From contig NZ_CP085135.1 in the NCBI RefSeq assembly GCF_020616515.1, positions 620,001 through 684,000 on the forward strand: a stretch of DNA of 64,000 nucleotides. Direction: 5' to 3'. Under the pieces are notes generated by a model. The model was not told where the DNA came from, did no database searches, and saw nothing but the letters and a program-made list of their open reading frames with translations. Both the position numbers and the translations under genes were made by a program. Origin of the DNA: Mesorhizobium sp. PAMC28654. GTDB lineage: Bacteria; Pseudomonadota; Alphaproteobacteria; Rhizobiales; Rhizobiaceae. Below are positions 1-10,179 of this stretch, in pieces (position 1 is the first letter of the stretch; each line of letters begins with the position of its first letter).

Positions 1-1220
1 TTGGCGGCCGCATCCGCAAGCGAACCGCCCGCCGCACGGGCATCCTCATAATTGTCGTGCACGTCCAACAGGATGCGGCTTGCCTCGCCCAGCGCCAGGT
101 CCTTGCGGATCTGATCGGAGACCTCGGCCAGGGACTTGGTCACTTCAGGCTTGATCTCGGTGACGCGCAGCAAAACCGCACCAAAGGTGCCCTGTACGAC
201 GGGGCTGACTTCATTGACGTTGAGCGCGAAGGCAGCATCGGCAACAGCCTTGTCGGCGATCTTGTCCTTGGTGAGTGTGCCAAGCAGCGTATCGGCCTGC
301 GTTTTGCCTTCAGCGGTGACGATCTTGTCGAAGGTGGCGCCAGTTCTGAGCGAATCGAGTGCCGCCTTGGCGGCCTCGGGAGTCTTGAACACCAGTTGTT
401 CGATGGTGCGCTGTTCGGGCGTTGTGTAGCGGCCCTTGTTCTTGTTGTAGTCGTCGCTGACTTGAGCGTCGGTCACGGAACTCACATCCATGATGTCGAC
501 AGGCTCGAGCCGGACATAAGAGAATTTGCGGTATTCGGGCGCCGCGTAGGCTTTCTTATTTGTATCGAAATAGGCCGACAGCACGCTGTCGGACGGTGCC
601 TCCACCGGCTCCACCAAGGCTTTCGGCAAGGTCAGGTAGTCGATGGTGCGGTCCTCGCCGCGATAGAGAGCGACCGCCTTGAAGAACGTATCCGGGGCCT
701 TAAGCCCGTCGGAAACCGCTTCGACGATCTGCTGGCGCACCGCCACCTGGGCTCGGTTCTTCAGGTAGTCTTCCGGCCGCATGCCGACCTGACGCAGCAG
801 GTATTCGAATGTTTTGCGGTCAAATGTGCCGCCAGGTCCCTTGAACGCGGGGTCTTCGCGCGTCAGTTCGGCCAGCCGGTCCTTGGAAAGGCCGAGGCCG
901 AGCTTGCGCGCCTGTTCGTCGAGAACGGCGCCCGACACCAACTGCGCCAGCACTTGATTGTCGATGCCAAGTGCCTTCGCCTGCACCTGGGTGATGCGCT
1001 GGCCGAATTGCTGGGACAGCACGCTGAGTTGGCGATCATAGGCCAGACGATATTCGTTGATCGACACTTTGGTGCCGCCAGCCGTAATCACCGAGTCATG
1101 TCCGGCGAATCCGCCCATCAGCCGCCCGGAAATGCCCCAGGCGAGGAAACTCACCACAAGTAGCGAAAGCAGTGTCTTCGCGACCCAGGTTCCCGCCGCG
1201 TTTCTCAAGGTACCAAGCAT
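1..1220 (-). CDS. ppiD: PpiD-type peptidyl-prolyl isomerase (3' end outside window)
   Basis: The reverse strand reads MLGTLRNAAGTWVAKTLLSL onward and stays open to the window edge, so the C-terminus is missing. One N-terminal membrane anchor (about residues 10-35, VAKTLLSLLVVSFLAWGIS) is followed by a SurA_N-like chaperone region and the start of the parvulin-type isomerase region. This is the layout of periplasmic PpiD/SurA_N proteins, which are anchored in the inner membrane and assist folding of exported proteins. The start is the ATG at 1218-1220, 145 bases from the divergent tpiA start. This ppiD-tpiA-secG neighbourhood is common in Rhizobiales. Family call is firm; substrate range is not known from sequence. 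Confidence 0.9.
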   Translation of the reverse strand, partial: MLGTLRNAAGTWVAKTLLSLLVVSFLAWGISGRLMGGFAGHDSVITAGGTKVSINEYRLAYDRQLSVLSQQFGQRITQVQAKALGIDNQVLAQLVSGAVLDEQARKLGLGLSKDRLAELTREDPAFKGPGGTFDRKTFEYLLRQVGMRPEDYLKNRAQVAVRQQIVEAVSDGLKAPDTFFKAVALYRGEDRTIDYLTLPKALVEPVEAPSDSVLSAYFDTNKKAYAAPEYRKFSYVRLEPVDIMDVSSVTDAQVSDDYNKNKGRYTTPEQRTIEQLVFKTPEAAKAALDSLRTGATFDKIVTAEGKTQADTLLGTLTKDKIADKAVADAAFALNVNEVSPVVQGTFGAVLLRVTEIKPEVTKSLAEVSDQIRKDLALGEASRILLDVHDNYEDARAAGGSLADAAA

Positions 1221-1364
1221 GGTTACTTCCGATTTATGCGCATTTTCGCGTGCGCCGAGTCTGAAACAAGCGCAATAGCGCCCTTCCGGCCCACTGTCGA
1301 TTGCTTTGTGGCTTGATTTTGGTAGTGAGGGCGAGAGCCGAATATTGCCCGGAGAAACAAACCC

Positions 1365-2129
1365 ATGACGCCAGGAATCCGCCCGTTGATCGCCGGCAAC
1401 TGGAAAATGAACGGTACCAGCGCCTCTCTCAATGAGCTCAGGATGATCGGCAATGGTTTCATGAGTGGGCTGGACGCGGATACCGAAGCGCTGGTCTGCG
1501 TTCCCGCGACCCTGCTCGCGCACGCCGCCGAGATCCTTTCACGTACCCCAGTGCGGGCGGGTGGCGAGGATTGCCACCCCAAGGAAAGCGGTGCCTATAC
1601 CGGCTGCATTTCGGCCGAGATGCTGAAGGATGCTGGCGCCAGCCACGTCATCGTCGGCCATTCCGAGTGTCGCGAGCAGTGCGGCGACGACGACGCCACG
1701 GTGCAGGCGAAGGCGTCAGCCGCATGGCGCGCCGGGCTGATCGCCATTGTCTGCATTGGCGAGACCAAGGCCGAACGCGAGGTGGGCGCGGCGCTCAACA
1801 TATTGTCCCGCCAGGTCGACGGTTCCGTGCCGTCAAATGCAACGGCGTCGAATACAGTCATTGCCTATGAGCCAGTATGGGCGATCGGGACAGGGCTGAC
1901 GCCGACCGCCGCCGATGTTGCCGAGGCGCACGCGCACATCCGCGAACGACTGACCGAGAAGCTCGGGGCCGCGGCGGCCAGGATCCGGATTCTGTACGGT
2001 GGTTCGGTCAAGCCATCCAACGCCGTCGAACTGCTCGGCGTGAAGAACGTCGATGGCGCGCTGGTCGGCGGCGCTAGCCTGAAAGCGGCGGACTTTCTCG
2101 CAATCGCGGAAGCGTACCGCAGTATTTGA
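1365..2129 (+). CDS. tpiA: Triosephosphate isomerase
   Basis: A 254-residue protein, the usual length for TIM, which interconverts dihydroxyacetone phosphate and glyceraldehyde 3-phosphate in the cytosol. The N-terminal GNWKMN (residues 11-16) carries the catalytic Lys14. VIVGHSE supplies the electrophilic His, and [11 protein letters not shown] holds the catalytic Glu followed by the flexible loop 6. The C-terminal YGGSVKP phosphate-binding motif is also present. The ATG at 1365 follows GGAGAAAC. It is divergent from ppiD and followed by secG, the standard alphaproteobacterial order. The first 174 bases downstream hold a GTGTAG/CTACAC hairpin near 2140-2162 without a T-run. Confidence 0.97.
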   Translation: MTPGIRPLIAGNWKMNGTSASLNELRMIGNGFMSGLDADTEALVCVPATLLAHAAEILSRTPVRAGGEDCHPKESGAYTGCISAEMLKDAGASHVIVGHSECREQCGDDDATVQAKASAAWRAGLIAIVCIGETKAEREVGAALNILSRQVDGSVPSNATASNTVIAYEPVWAIGTGLTPTAADVAEAHAHIRERLTEKLGAAAARIRILYGGSVKPSNAVELLGVKNVDGALVGGASLKAADFLAIAEAYRSI

Positions 2130-2302
2130 AGCCTGGTGTAGACCTCGGATGGGGCCTACACGGCGGCGCAAGTCGTTGCAAAGAACGTATTGCTTCCCAT
2201 ATTCGGCCCACGGGCTTGGAAATGCCGTTAAAGCATTGTATTGAGCCGCCTCCAAATCACCGGCCTTGTCCACGACCGGGCAAAGCCTTGCCAGGATAAA
2301 CT

Positions 2303-2797
2303 ATGCAAACCGTACTGATCGTCGTTCACCTCATGGTTGTGCTCGCCCTTGTCGGCGTGGTGCTGCTGCAACGCTCTGAAGGCGGCGGTCTTGGCATCGG
2401 CGGCGGATCGGGCTTCATGACCGCACGCGGCGCCGCCAACGCGCTGACACGGGCAACGGCGATCCTGGCGGCGGCTTTCTTCGTCACGTCGCTGACCCTG
2501 TCCGTCGTTGCCCGCTACGGCGAGAAGCCGATCGACATCCTCGACCGCGTGCCGGTAACGTCGGACAACGCGGGCAAGGGCGTGCTCAACCAGCTGCCCG
2601 GCACCGCGACGCCAACGCCGCCTTCGGGCAATACGGCACCCGCGACGCCTTCCAAGCCGGTGCCTCCCTCGGGTAATGACGCGGCGGCGACGCCACCGGC
2701 AACAGCGCCCGCGACGCCACCCGCGGCGGGTTCGACGGCGCAGCCGGCGACAAATGGCGTCACATTGCCGGTCACGCCCCAGGTTCCGAACCAGTAG
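2303..2797 (+). CDS. secG: Preprotein translocase subunit SecG
   Basis: A 164-residue SecG: two N-terminal transmembrane helices (about residues 2-20 and 50-72) separated by a Gly-rich stretch (LLQRSEGGGLGIGGGSGFMTARG), which is the family signature. It stabilises the SecYEG export channel in the inner membrane. The C-terminal ~85 residues are a low-complexity Pro/Ala/Thr tail, typical of alphaproteobacterial SecG proteins and much longer than in E. coli. The start is the ATG at 2303. The 208 bases after the gene include a GCCGCGA/TCGCGGC hairpin (about 2812-2846) with no poly-T, so it is not a clear terminator. Confidence 0.93.
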   Translation: MQTVLIVVHLMVVLALVGVVLLQRSEGGGLGIGGGSGFMTARGAANALTRATAILAAAFFVTSLTLSVVARYGEKPIDILDRVPVTSDNAGKGVLNQLPGTATPTPPSGNTAPATPSKPVPPSGNDAAATPPATAPATPPAAGSTAQPATNGVTLPVTPQVPNQ

Positions 2798-3005
2798 GCC
2801 GGGTCTCCCGCCGCGATCTGTTGTCGATAGAACACAGTCGCGGCAAATGCCGCGCTATCACGAAGATTCGACTGGGTGCAGCGCAACAGCGCGCTTGAGA
2901 CGCCTCCGTTTAATCGACTATAGATTGCATGCGGCATTTTCGGCGTCCTTGGGGGATGCCGGGCGACGCCGTGGGCAACAAGCATAGAACGATCGGATCT
3001 TCGCC

Positions 3006-4124
3006 ATGCAGCTTCGCAGCTTCATTTTCCTGGGACTTTGCGCCGCACTCGGCCTGAGTTCCGCAGCCTTCGCCGGTACGCCGGTAAACATGATCGCATC
3101 GCCATCGGTTGAGAGAACCGATGCCATCAATATCGCTGTCAAAAGTGACGCGGCGCAACTGAGGATTCTGAAAAGAAAGAAGAATCCAACGTCCGAGGAT
3201 CTTGCCCAGATCAGCAAGATCGAGGCCAGGATAGCGGCCGACAAGGAGACCGCTCAGGCCAAGGCGATCGAGGCCAGGAAGCTGGCCATGCGCGAAGCGG
3301 CCAAGGCCAGGGCTGACGCGGAACGCCAAGCCTTCCTTGCCTCGAAGGGCAAGCCCGCCGCGACCGAGGTAGCCGATGCCAAGCCCTCGAAAAAGATAAC
3401 CAAGATCATCGAGCCGGTTCAGCCTATCGAACCGATCCAGTCGGCGGAGCCGATCCCCGCGGAAGCCATGAATGTCGCACTGACCGGCAACAATAGCGAA
3501 CTGCGCAGCGAAGCGCCCGGACAGACACAGCAGAACACAGGCCTCTTTGCCGGGCTATTCGGCGGCACATCATCGGCGTCCTCGATTGCATATCTCCCGG
3601 AGACGCGCGCTCTGGATGCCGCGCTCGCCAAGAAGGAAGCCAGGAAGCAGTTCAAGGTGAAGCCGGAATTCGTCCCCCAGGACGTGACGTTCACCGGTTA
3701 CGACGCAGGCACCATCGTCATCGACACCAGCGCGCGCCGCCTCTATCTGGTCGAATCATCGACCACCGCGCGCCGCTATGCGATCGCTGTCGGCCGCGAG
3801 GGCCTGCAGTTCAAGGGTACCGTTGCGGTGGGCGACAAGCAGGAATGGCCGCGGTGGATTCCGACGCTCGACATGCAGAAGCGGGAGCCCAGTCACTATG
3901 GCCGCTTCAAGGATGGCATGCCTGGCGGTGGCGAGAATCCGCTTGGAGCACGAGCCATCTATCTTTACGACGGCAAGAAGGACACCCATCTGCGCATTCA
4001 CGGCACCATTGCGCCGCAGTCGATCGGAACCAGCGCCTCCAATGGCTGCTTCCGTATGATGAACGAGCACGTCATGGATCTCTATAGCCGCGTGAAGGTC
4101 GGTACCAAGGTCGTCATCATCTGA
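3006..4124 (+). CDS. YkuD-family L,D-transpeptidase
   Basis: A 372-residue exported protein. The signal peptide is residues ~1-23 (hydrophobic core FIFLGLCAALGLSS, cleavage after AFA). The middle is Lys/Ala/Glu-rich and probably helical, reaching to about residue 150. The C-terminal YkuD domain ends with IHGT...SNGCFRM, which carries the catalytic His and Cys. These enzymes form 3-3 peptidoglycan cross-links or attach proteins to peptidoglycan in the periplasm. The ATG at 3006 is chosen because it opens the signal peptide. A strong terminator follows at 4145, so the gene is probably the end of its transcript. The exact substrate cannot be told from sequence. Confidence 0.88.
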   Translation: MQLRSFIFLGLCAALGLSSAAFAGTPVNMIASPSVERTDAINIAVKSDAAQLRILKRKKNPTSEDLAQISKIEARIAADKETAQAKAIEARKLAMREAAKARADAERQAFLASKGKPAATEVADAKPSKKITKIIEPVQPIEPIQSAEPIPAEAMNVALTGNNSELRSEAPGQTQQNTGLFAGLFGGTSSASSIAYLPETRALDAALAKKEARKQFKVKPEFVPQDVTFTGYDAGTIVIDTSARRLYLVESSTTARRYAIAVGREGLQFKGTVAVGDKQEWPRWIPTLDMQKREPSHYGRFKDGMPGGGENPLGARAIYLYDGKKDTHLRIHGTIAPQSIGTSASNGCFRMMNEHVMDLYSRVKVGTKVVII

Positions 4125-4144
4125 CGCTCCCGTCTATATTGCCG

Positions 4145-4170
4145 AAAGGGCCGGCTTTGCCGGCCCTTTT
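4145..4170 (+). terminator. Rho-independent terminator after L,D-transpeptidase gene
   Basis: An 11-bp perfect stem AAAGGGCCGGC / GCCGGCCCTTT with a 3-base TTT loop, running into TTTTGTTTTG. It begins 21 bases after the stop codon. Confidence 0.9.
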
Positions 4171-4261
4171 GTTTTGACTTGCCCCGCGGGGCACCATGCC
4201 TTTTTGGGAAAAAACCTCAGCGGCCGTTTTTTCTCTGGCGGAATCAATTCGGCCGCGTTAA

Positions 4262-5900
<1,639 letters not shown>

Positions 5901-5921
5901 GCAGCGCCAGCTGGTTTCCTG

Positions 5922-6461
5922 ATGCAAACATATGTGGCGCTCCTCTACAGCATCATCTTGGGCGAGGGGCGCCGGGTGGTCATGTCCGATCTCAAGGTCA
6001 TGGCGGAAAGTCTTGGACTGAAGAACCCGCGCACGCTTGCTGCGACCGGCAATCTGGTCTTCGACACCGACGAGACCGAGATTGCCGCGCTGGAGCTGTT
6101 GCTGGAGACTGCGTTCGAAGCGACCTTTGGCCGGCATGTCGACATCATCGTGCGCGACGCACCCGGCTGGCGAATGCTGGCGTCCGCAAACCCGTTTCCC
6201 ACCGAATCGGTGGCCACGGGGGATCAGGTGGCCGTGCGGGTCATGCGCACGCCCGTTCCAGCCGAATCGGTCTCAGCTCTCGTGGCCTGTGTTGGCCCGG
6301 ACGAAAAGATGCAGGCTGTTGGCGGCGACATCTGGGTTTTCCTTTCGCGGGAGACGCCGAACTCTCGCCTGCTGGCGGCGACAAGCCACAAACGTCTGGG
6401 CATCGGCACTTCGCGCAACTGGAACACGGTGCGCCGGCTGGCCGAGATGGTCGGAGCATAG
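5922..6461 (+). CDS. DUF1697 domain protein
   Basis: A 179-residue cytosolic protein matching DUF1697: N-terminal MQTYVALLYSIILGEGRRVVMSDLKVMAESLGL, then the TGNLVFD strand and the C-terminal TSRNWNTVRRLAEM motif. No biochemical role is established for this family. It starts 21 bases after pyrG stops, on the same strand, so it may be cotranscribed. The next gene is convergent. Confidence 0.82.
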   Translation: MQTYVALLYSIILGEGRRVVMSDLKVMAESLGLKNPRTLAATGNLVFDTDETEIAALELLLETAFEATFGRHVDIIVRDAPGWRMLASANPFPTESVATGDQVAVRVMRTPVPAESVSALVACVGPDEKMQAVGGDIWVFLSRETPNSRLLAATSHKRLGIGTSRNWNTVRRLAEMVGA

Positions 6462-6497
6462 AGACGGGGCGGCATGGCGCCGCCCCGAAACTGCCTG

Positions 6498-7955
6498 TCA
6501 GGCCTTGGCCGTCCTGGCGCCCGCGCCCAGAGCCGCGGTGCGCAGCACGTAGTAGATGACGCCGGCGATGGCGACGCCGAAGAACCAGCCATAGACACCC
6601 CACCAGGATGGCAGCAGGCTGGTGAAGTTGGGCAGGATCGACGAGAAGATCGCGCCTATGCCAGCCGCGATGAAGGCATTGACGTGCCAACCGCTCTGGA
6701 ACCGGAATTCACCATTTTCCCTGTAGAGCGCATCGACATCCAACTCGCCCTTCCGGATCAGGTAGTAGTCTACCATCATCACACCGAAGATCGGTCCCAT
6801 CGTCGCGCCGATGATATTGACGAAGGAGGCAGCACTGCCTTCCCACGGCGCGAAGGGGTAGAGCACGAGTGCGATCACGGCCGCGATATAGCCGCCTTTC
6901 TTGAAGTCGATCTGCCGGGGAAAGACGTTGGAGAAATCGAACGCCGGCGACACGAAGTTTGCCACCACGTTGATGCCGAGTGTTGCCACGGCGAAGGTCA
7001 GGGCCGCGAGTGCCGCCAGGAACCAGCTGTCGAACTTCGCCGAGATCTGGTCGGGATGGAGTAGCACTTCGTGATAGACGTCGAAGGCGGCAATGGTGGT
7101 GACGCCGGCGACCAGCGAGAACAGGATGAGGTTGATCGGCAGGCCCCAGATATTGCCCTTGCGCAGCGACGCCTTGTCAGGTGCATAGCGGGCGAAATCA
7201 CAGAAGTTGAGATAGAGCGCCGAAAAATAGGTCACCCAGATCGCGGCCACCGCAAACAGCGAAGTCCACGACCCCGGTGTACCGGGCACGCCCGCATCCT
7301 TGGTCTTTTCGAGGAGCACGTCCATCGGAATGTCGCTGGTGAGGGCGAACCTTCCAGACTTGACGCAGAGATAGATGGCGAGGATCAGCATCATCACCCA
7401 CACGGCGGGCCCGGCCCAGTCCTGGAAACGGCGCACCGTTTCCATGCCTCTCTGGATGATCAGGAGTTGCAGTGCCCAGATAATCACGAAGCAGATCACT
7501 TCCAGGCCCGTATGGCCCAGGAAATGCGTCGACTTGTTGAAGTCGTCGAACCACTGCAAGCGTGTCAGCAGCGCGACGATGGCGCCGGACGCCGCCGCGG
7601 TCTGTGCGCCGTACCAGAAGCAGGCAACGACCGCGCGCACCAGAGCCGGCACATTGGCGCCCCAGATGCCAAAGGAAGCGCGGGCAAGCACAGGGTAGGG
7701 CACTCCGGTCTTCACACCGGCGTAGCCGACCATATTCATCATCGCGTAGATGATCAGCGAACCGATGCCGATGGCGATGATGAAATTGACGAAACCACCG
7801 CAGAACAGGAAGAGACTGGCAGCCAGGTAGTAGCCCCAGAGGCTATGGACGTCCGACGTCCAGACGTTGAAAATCGAGAATGGCCCCCAGTTTCGAACCT
7901 TCGCCGGAGCGAGATCCTCATTGTAGAGGCCCGGTGACGCGCCTTGTATTGTCAT
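6498..7955 (-). CDS. NCS1-family nucleobase/hydantoin/allantoin:cation symporter
   Basis: A 485-residue inner-membrane transporter with about 12 hydrophobic segments. The N-terminal LYNEDLAPAKVRNWGPFSIFNVWTSDVHSLWGYYLAASLF block and VGYAGVKTGVPYPVLARASFGIWG identify NCS1 (Mhp1/PucI/CodB group), which takes up purines, pyrimidines, allantoin or hydantoins with Na+ or H+. The ATG at 7953-7955 follows AAGGGGAACAC on the reverse strand. There is no purine or hydantoin gene beside it, so the substrate is open; hyuAB lies about 28 kb away and no link can be shown. Confidence 0.87.
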   Translation of the reverse strand: MTIQGASPGLYNEDLAPAKVRNWGPFSIFNVWTSDVHSLWGYYLAASLFLFCGGFVNFIIAIGIGSLIIYAMMNMVGYAGVKTGVPYPVLARASFGIWGANVPALVRAVVACFWYGAQTAAASGAIVALLTRLQWFDDFNKSTHFLGHTGLEVICFVIIWALQLLIIQRGMETVRRFQDWAGPAVWVMMLILAIYLCVKSGRFALTSDIPMDVLLEKTKDAGVPGTPGSWTSLFAVAAIWVTYFSALYLNFCDFARYAPDKASLRKGNIWGLPINLILFSLVAGVTTIAAFDVYHEVLLHPDQISAKFDSWFLAALAALTFAVATLGINVVANFVSPAFDFSNVFPRQIDFKKGGYIAAVIALVLYPFAPWEGSAASFVNIIGATMGPIFGVMMVDYYLIRKGELDVDALYRENGEFRFQSGWHVNAFIAAGIGAIFSSILPNFTSLLPSWWGVYGWFFGVAIAGVIYYVLRTAALGAGARTAKA

Positions 7956-8260
7956 TGTGGTGTGTTCCCCTTTTTTGCCGGACGCGCCCTCACGCGTTGA
8001 CCACGCAGATTAAGCCTGACGCAAGGGAAGCGGCAACGGAGTGATTTGCCGGCTTTGAGCTTAAAGATATTCAATGAGAACCACTGTTATAGGATGACGA
8101 CTGCGTTGCCGCCGAGATATCTCGCCAATGATTCGAGCTGTTCTCAGCGGCGTGGCCAATCCGCTTCTTTTTTCAGCCGATGGCTATTTTGTTGGGAACC
8201 AAATGGCAGGCTGTGAGTTTTGTAAAGTTCGATCGCAATGCGGTCGACCGGGAGGAAACT
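7956..8260. other. Intergenic region without a supported gene
   Basis: 305 bases between the divergent NCS1 transporter and DUF982 genes. They must contain both promoters, but I see no clear operator, RNA or ORF. Confidence 0.5.
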
Positions 8261-8563
8261 ATGGATCGCTTGCATTTCTTTTCGCCGGTGCGGATTACGC
8301 GCGGGCAAGGACACCCCTTGGAAGAAGTCGATAGCGTAGCCGAAGCAATGGTATTTCTGCGGAAATGGCCAACCGGGCGGCGCGGGCCGGTCTATCAATG
8401 CGCGTTGAATTGCTGTTCCGCGGCTTTGTCGGGACAGATGTCGCCCGAGGAAGCGAGGAAGGCTTTCACGGGTTTTGCCCGGATTACCCGTTTGCTGGAC
8501 GATGAGTCGGCAATGCCCATGGGTAGCGAAAGCATGGGGCACGTATACGCCCTGAGGCGGTAA
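8261..8563 (+). CDS. DUF982 domain protein
   Basis: A 100-residue protein starting MDRLHFFSPVRITRG, with the VDSVAEAMVFLRKWPTGRRGPVYQCALNCCSAALSG core typical of DUF982. These small proteins of unknown function are abundant in Rhizobiales. The ATG at 8261 is preferred to upstream ATGs because GGAGG (8251) sits just before it and family members start here. It has no operon partner. Confidence 0.8.
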   Translation: MDRLHFFSPVRITRGQGHPLEEVDSVAEAMVFLRKWPTGRRGPVYQCALNCCSAALSGQMSPEEARKAFTGFARITRLLDDESAMPMGSESMGHVYALRR

Positions 8564-8588
8564 ACGCCTGATCCGGATTGCTACTTCA

Positions 8589-8629
8589 ACGTCCGCGCTC
8601 GTAGCGGGTGCGGACGTGCGGTGGTTTTT
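8589..8629 (+). terminator. Probable terminator after DUF982 gene
   Basis: An 8-bp stem ACGTCCGC / GCGGACGT (8589-8596, 8610-8617) followed by a G-rich spacer and TTTTT at 8625. The spacing from stem to T-run is longer than ideal. Confidence 0.4.
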
Positions 8630-8763
8630 GCCCCACTGCTCACCTGCGAGTGTATCCTGTGTTACGCTAGTGCGCGCCTTTGATGCGACGCCTCGCGAGT
8701 CGCCGTGCCGCTGGTCCAAATGATCGGCTGGCGGCGATCACGGCGCGACCGGGAGAAAGAACA

Positions 8764-8931
8764 ATGCCCAAATGGCTCAAGATGGTCCTGGGAACAGTTG
8801 GCGCCATCGCCATCGCATTGGTCTGGGCAATAGCGGCCACATTGATGGGCGCTCCATCCATGCTGATCACGGTGGGAGCGGTCGCCATAGGGGCGGCGTC
8901 CTGCAGCTACCTCGGCCAAAGCTCGAGCTGA
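8764..8931 (+). CDS. Small two-helix membrane protein
   Basis: 55 residues, MPKWLKMVLGTVGAIAIALVWAIAATLMGAPSMLITVGAVAIGAASCSYLGQSSS. Two hydrophobic helices (about residues 7-27 and 31-50) are joined by a short turn. GGGAGAAAG lies 6 bases before the ATG. No family was recognised. Confidence 0.55.
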   Translation: MPKWLKMVLGTVGAIAIALVWAIAATLMGAPSMLITVGAVAIGAASCSYLGQSSS

Positions 8932-8999
8932 CGCCAGTGAGCCGTTCAATCTAAACGACTCCCTGGTGCTCATGCCATCTGTCGGAACTGGCGTTCCGT

Positions 9000-9902
9000 C
9001 TAGGCGATGGCCATCACCCGCTTGTGGTCAGCAACTTCGGACAGCAGCCAATCCTGAAACAGGCCGGTGCCCGGCTTGTTGCCGATGCTGCGACGCTGAT
9101 GCAGGTAAATCCCGGCCGGATAGGTATGGCGAGCGCGAAACGGTGCGACGAGTTTGCCTTGCTCCAGAAAATCCTGGGCCATCATCGTGTCGGCAAGCGC
9201 GATGCCGGCGCCATTGATCGCCTCGCGCATGATGAGCGTGCAATCATCCAGAGTTGTGCTGGACTTCGGCGTCGTGTCCGAAACGCCTTCCTGCTCCAAC
9301 CACCGCCTCCATCTCATACTCTCACATTCATGGATGAGATGGTGATTGACCAGATCAGCGGGTGAACGCAGCGGCACGGGCCCTTCGAGCAGTGAGGGCG
9401 CACAGACCGGCGTCAGAACCAGCGGGATCAGCAGCGTCAAGGCCGGGCCGGCCTTGTAGACGAACTCGTCGATGATGGCCAAGTCGAAGTTTGCGCGCTT
9501 GCCCGATGTCGAGATCTCCAGATCGACGGACGGGTGCAGTCGCCGAAAATTCGGCAACCGGTCCGCCAGCCAGAGGTTCAGAACAGCCGGCACGCACAAG
9601 ACCCTGACACGTTGGGCCTTGCTGTGGCGCGGGCCGTCGGAGAGGCTGACATCGTCGGTGGCGCGCCAGATGGCCTCGAACGCTTCCGAGAGGCTTCGCG
9701 CATAGTAAGAACCTCTCGTGGTCGGCGTTATCTGGCGAAAGCCGCGCTCGAAAAGATCCTGGCCGAGATTCCTTTCAAGCGCGCGGATGTGTCGGCTGAT
9801 AGCCGAGGGTGTCAGATGCAGCTCTTCCGCTGCATCCTTGACACTGCCGAGACGCGCAGCGGCTTCGAAAGCGCGCATGCCATTGAGTGATGGTAAGGCC
9901 AT
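9000..9902 (-). CDS. LysR-family regulator (GcvA-like), probable regulator of the peptide operon
   Basis: 300 residues from the ATG at 9900-9902 (MALPSLNGMRAFEAAARLGS), the usual GcvA-type start; an in-frame ATG 12 codons upstream is less likely. The N-terminal winged helix-turn-helix (VKDAAEELHLTPSAISRHIRALE, residues ~20-45) is followed by a LysR substrate-binding domain. It is divergent from the aminopeptidase gene with 277 bases between. LysR regulators commonly control the divergent neighbour, so it probably senses a peptide or amino acid and regulates the 10.2-18.3 kb operon; that is inference. Confidence 0.88.
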   Translation of the reverse strand: MALPSLNGMRAFEAAARLGSVKDAAEELHLTPSAISRHIRALERNLGQDLFERGFRQITPTTRGSYYARSLSEAFEAIWRATDDVSLSDGPRHSKAQRVRVLCVPAVLNLWLADRLPNFRRLHPSVDLEISTSGKRANFDLAIIDEFVYKAGPALTLLIPLVLTPVCAPSLLEGPVPLRSPADLVNHHLIHECESMRWRRWLEQEGVSDTTPKSSTTLDDCTLIMREAINGAGIALADTMMAQDFLEQGKLVAPFRARHTYPAGIYLHQRRSIGNKPGTGLFQDWLLSEVADHKRVMAIA

Positions 9903-9929
9903 CCGTCGATCATGAATTGTCAGTTGAGT

Positions 9930-9953
9930 TTTTGTCAATCGATAGGGACAAAA
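9930..9953. promoter_or_regulatory. Candidate LysR operator
   Basis: An inverted repeat TTTTGTC (9930-9936) / GACAAAA (9947-9953) with a 10-base spacer. It lies 28 bases before the lysR start, in the divergent intergenic region. Its size and place suit a LysR recognition site; binding is inferred. Confidence 0.45.
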
Positions 9954-10179
9954 TTGGCGTTTGATCGCCTGCCCTGTTCAGGGATACCGAAAGGGCAAGA
10001 GCAACTAAGTCGTCTTAAGAAAACGACTATTTGGGGACTCCGGTACCATTCCACCGGCGGCGGAGATCGGCGTGACCGGTTTCCACCGGTGGCGGGCGTA
10101 GCTTGGCCGCATGACACCACAACATGTCGAAAGCCGACGCTTCAGCCGGTATCGCCGCAATAGGAGAGAATGCCAGTCT

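Noticed and set aside
57..1163. Long plus-strand frame opposite ppiD
   Set aside because: It mirrors the codon pattern of the reverse-strand ppiD and has no protein-like composition or family features.
2140..2162. Hairpin after tpiA as a terminator
   Set aside because: GTGTAG/CTACAC stem lacks a T-run, so intrinsic termination is not supported.
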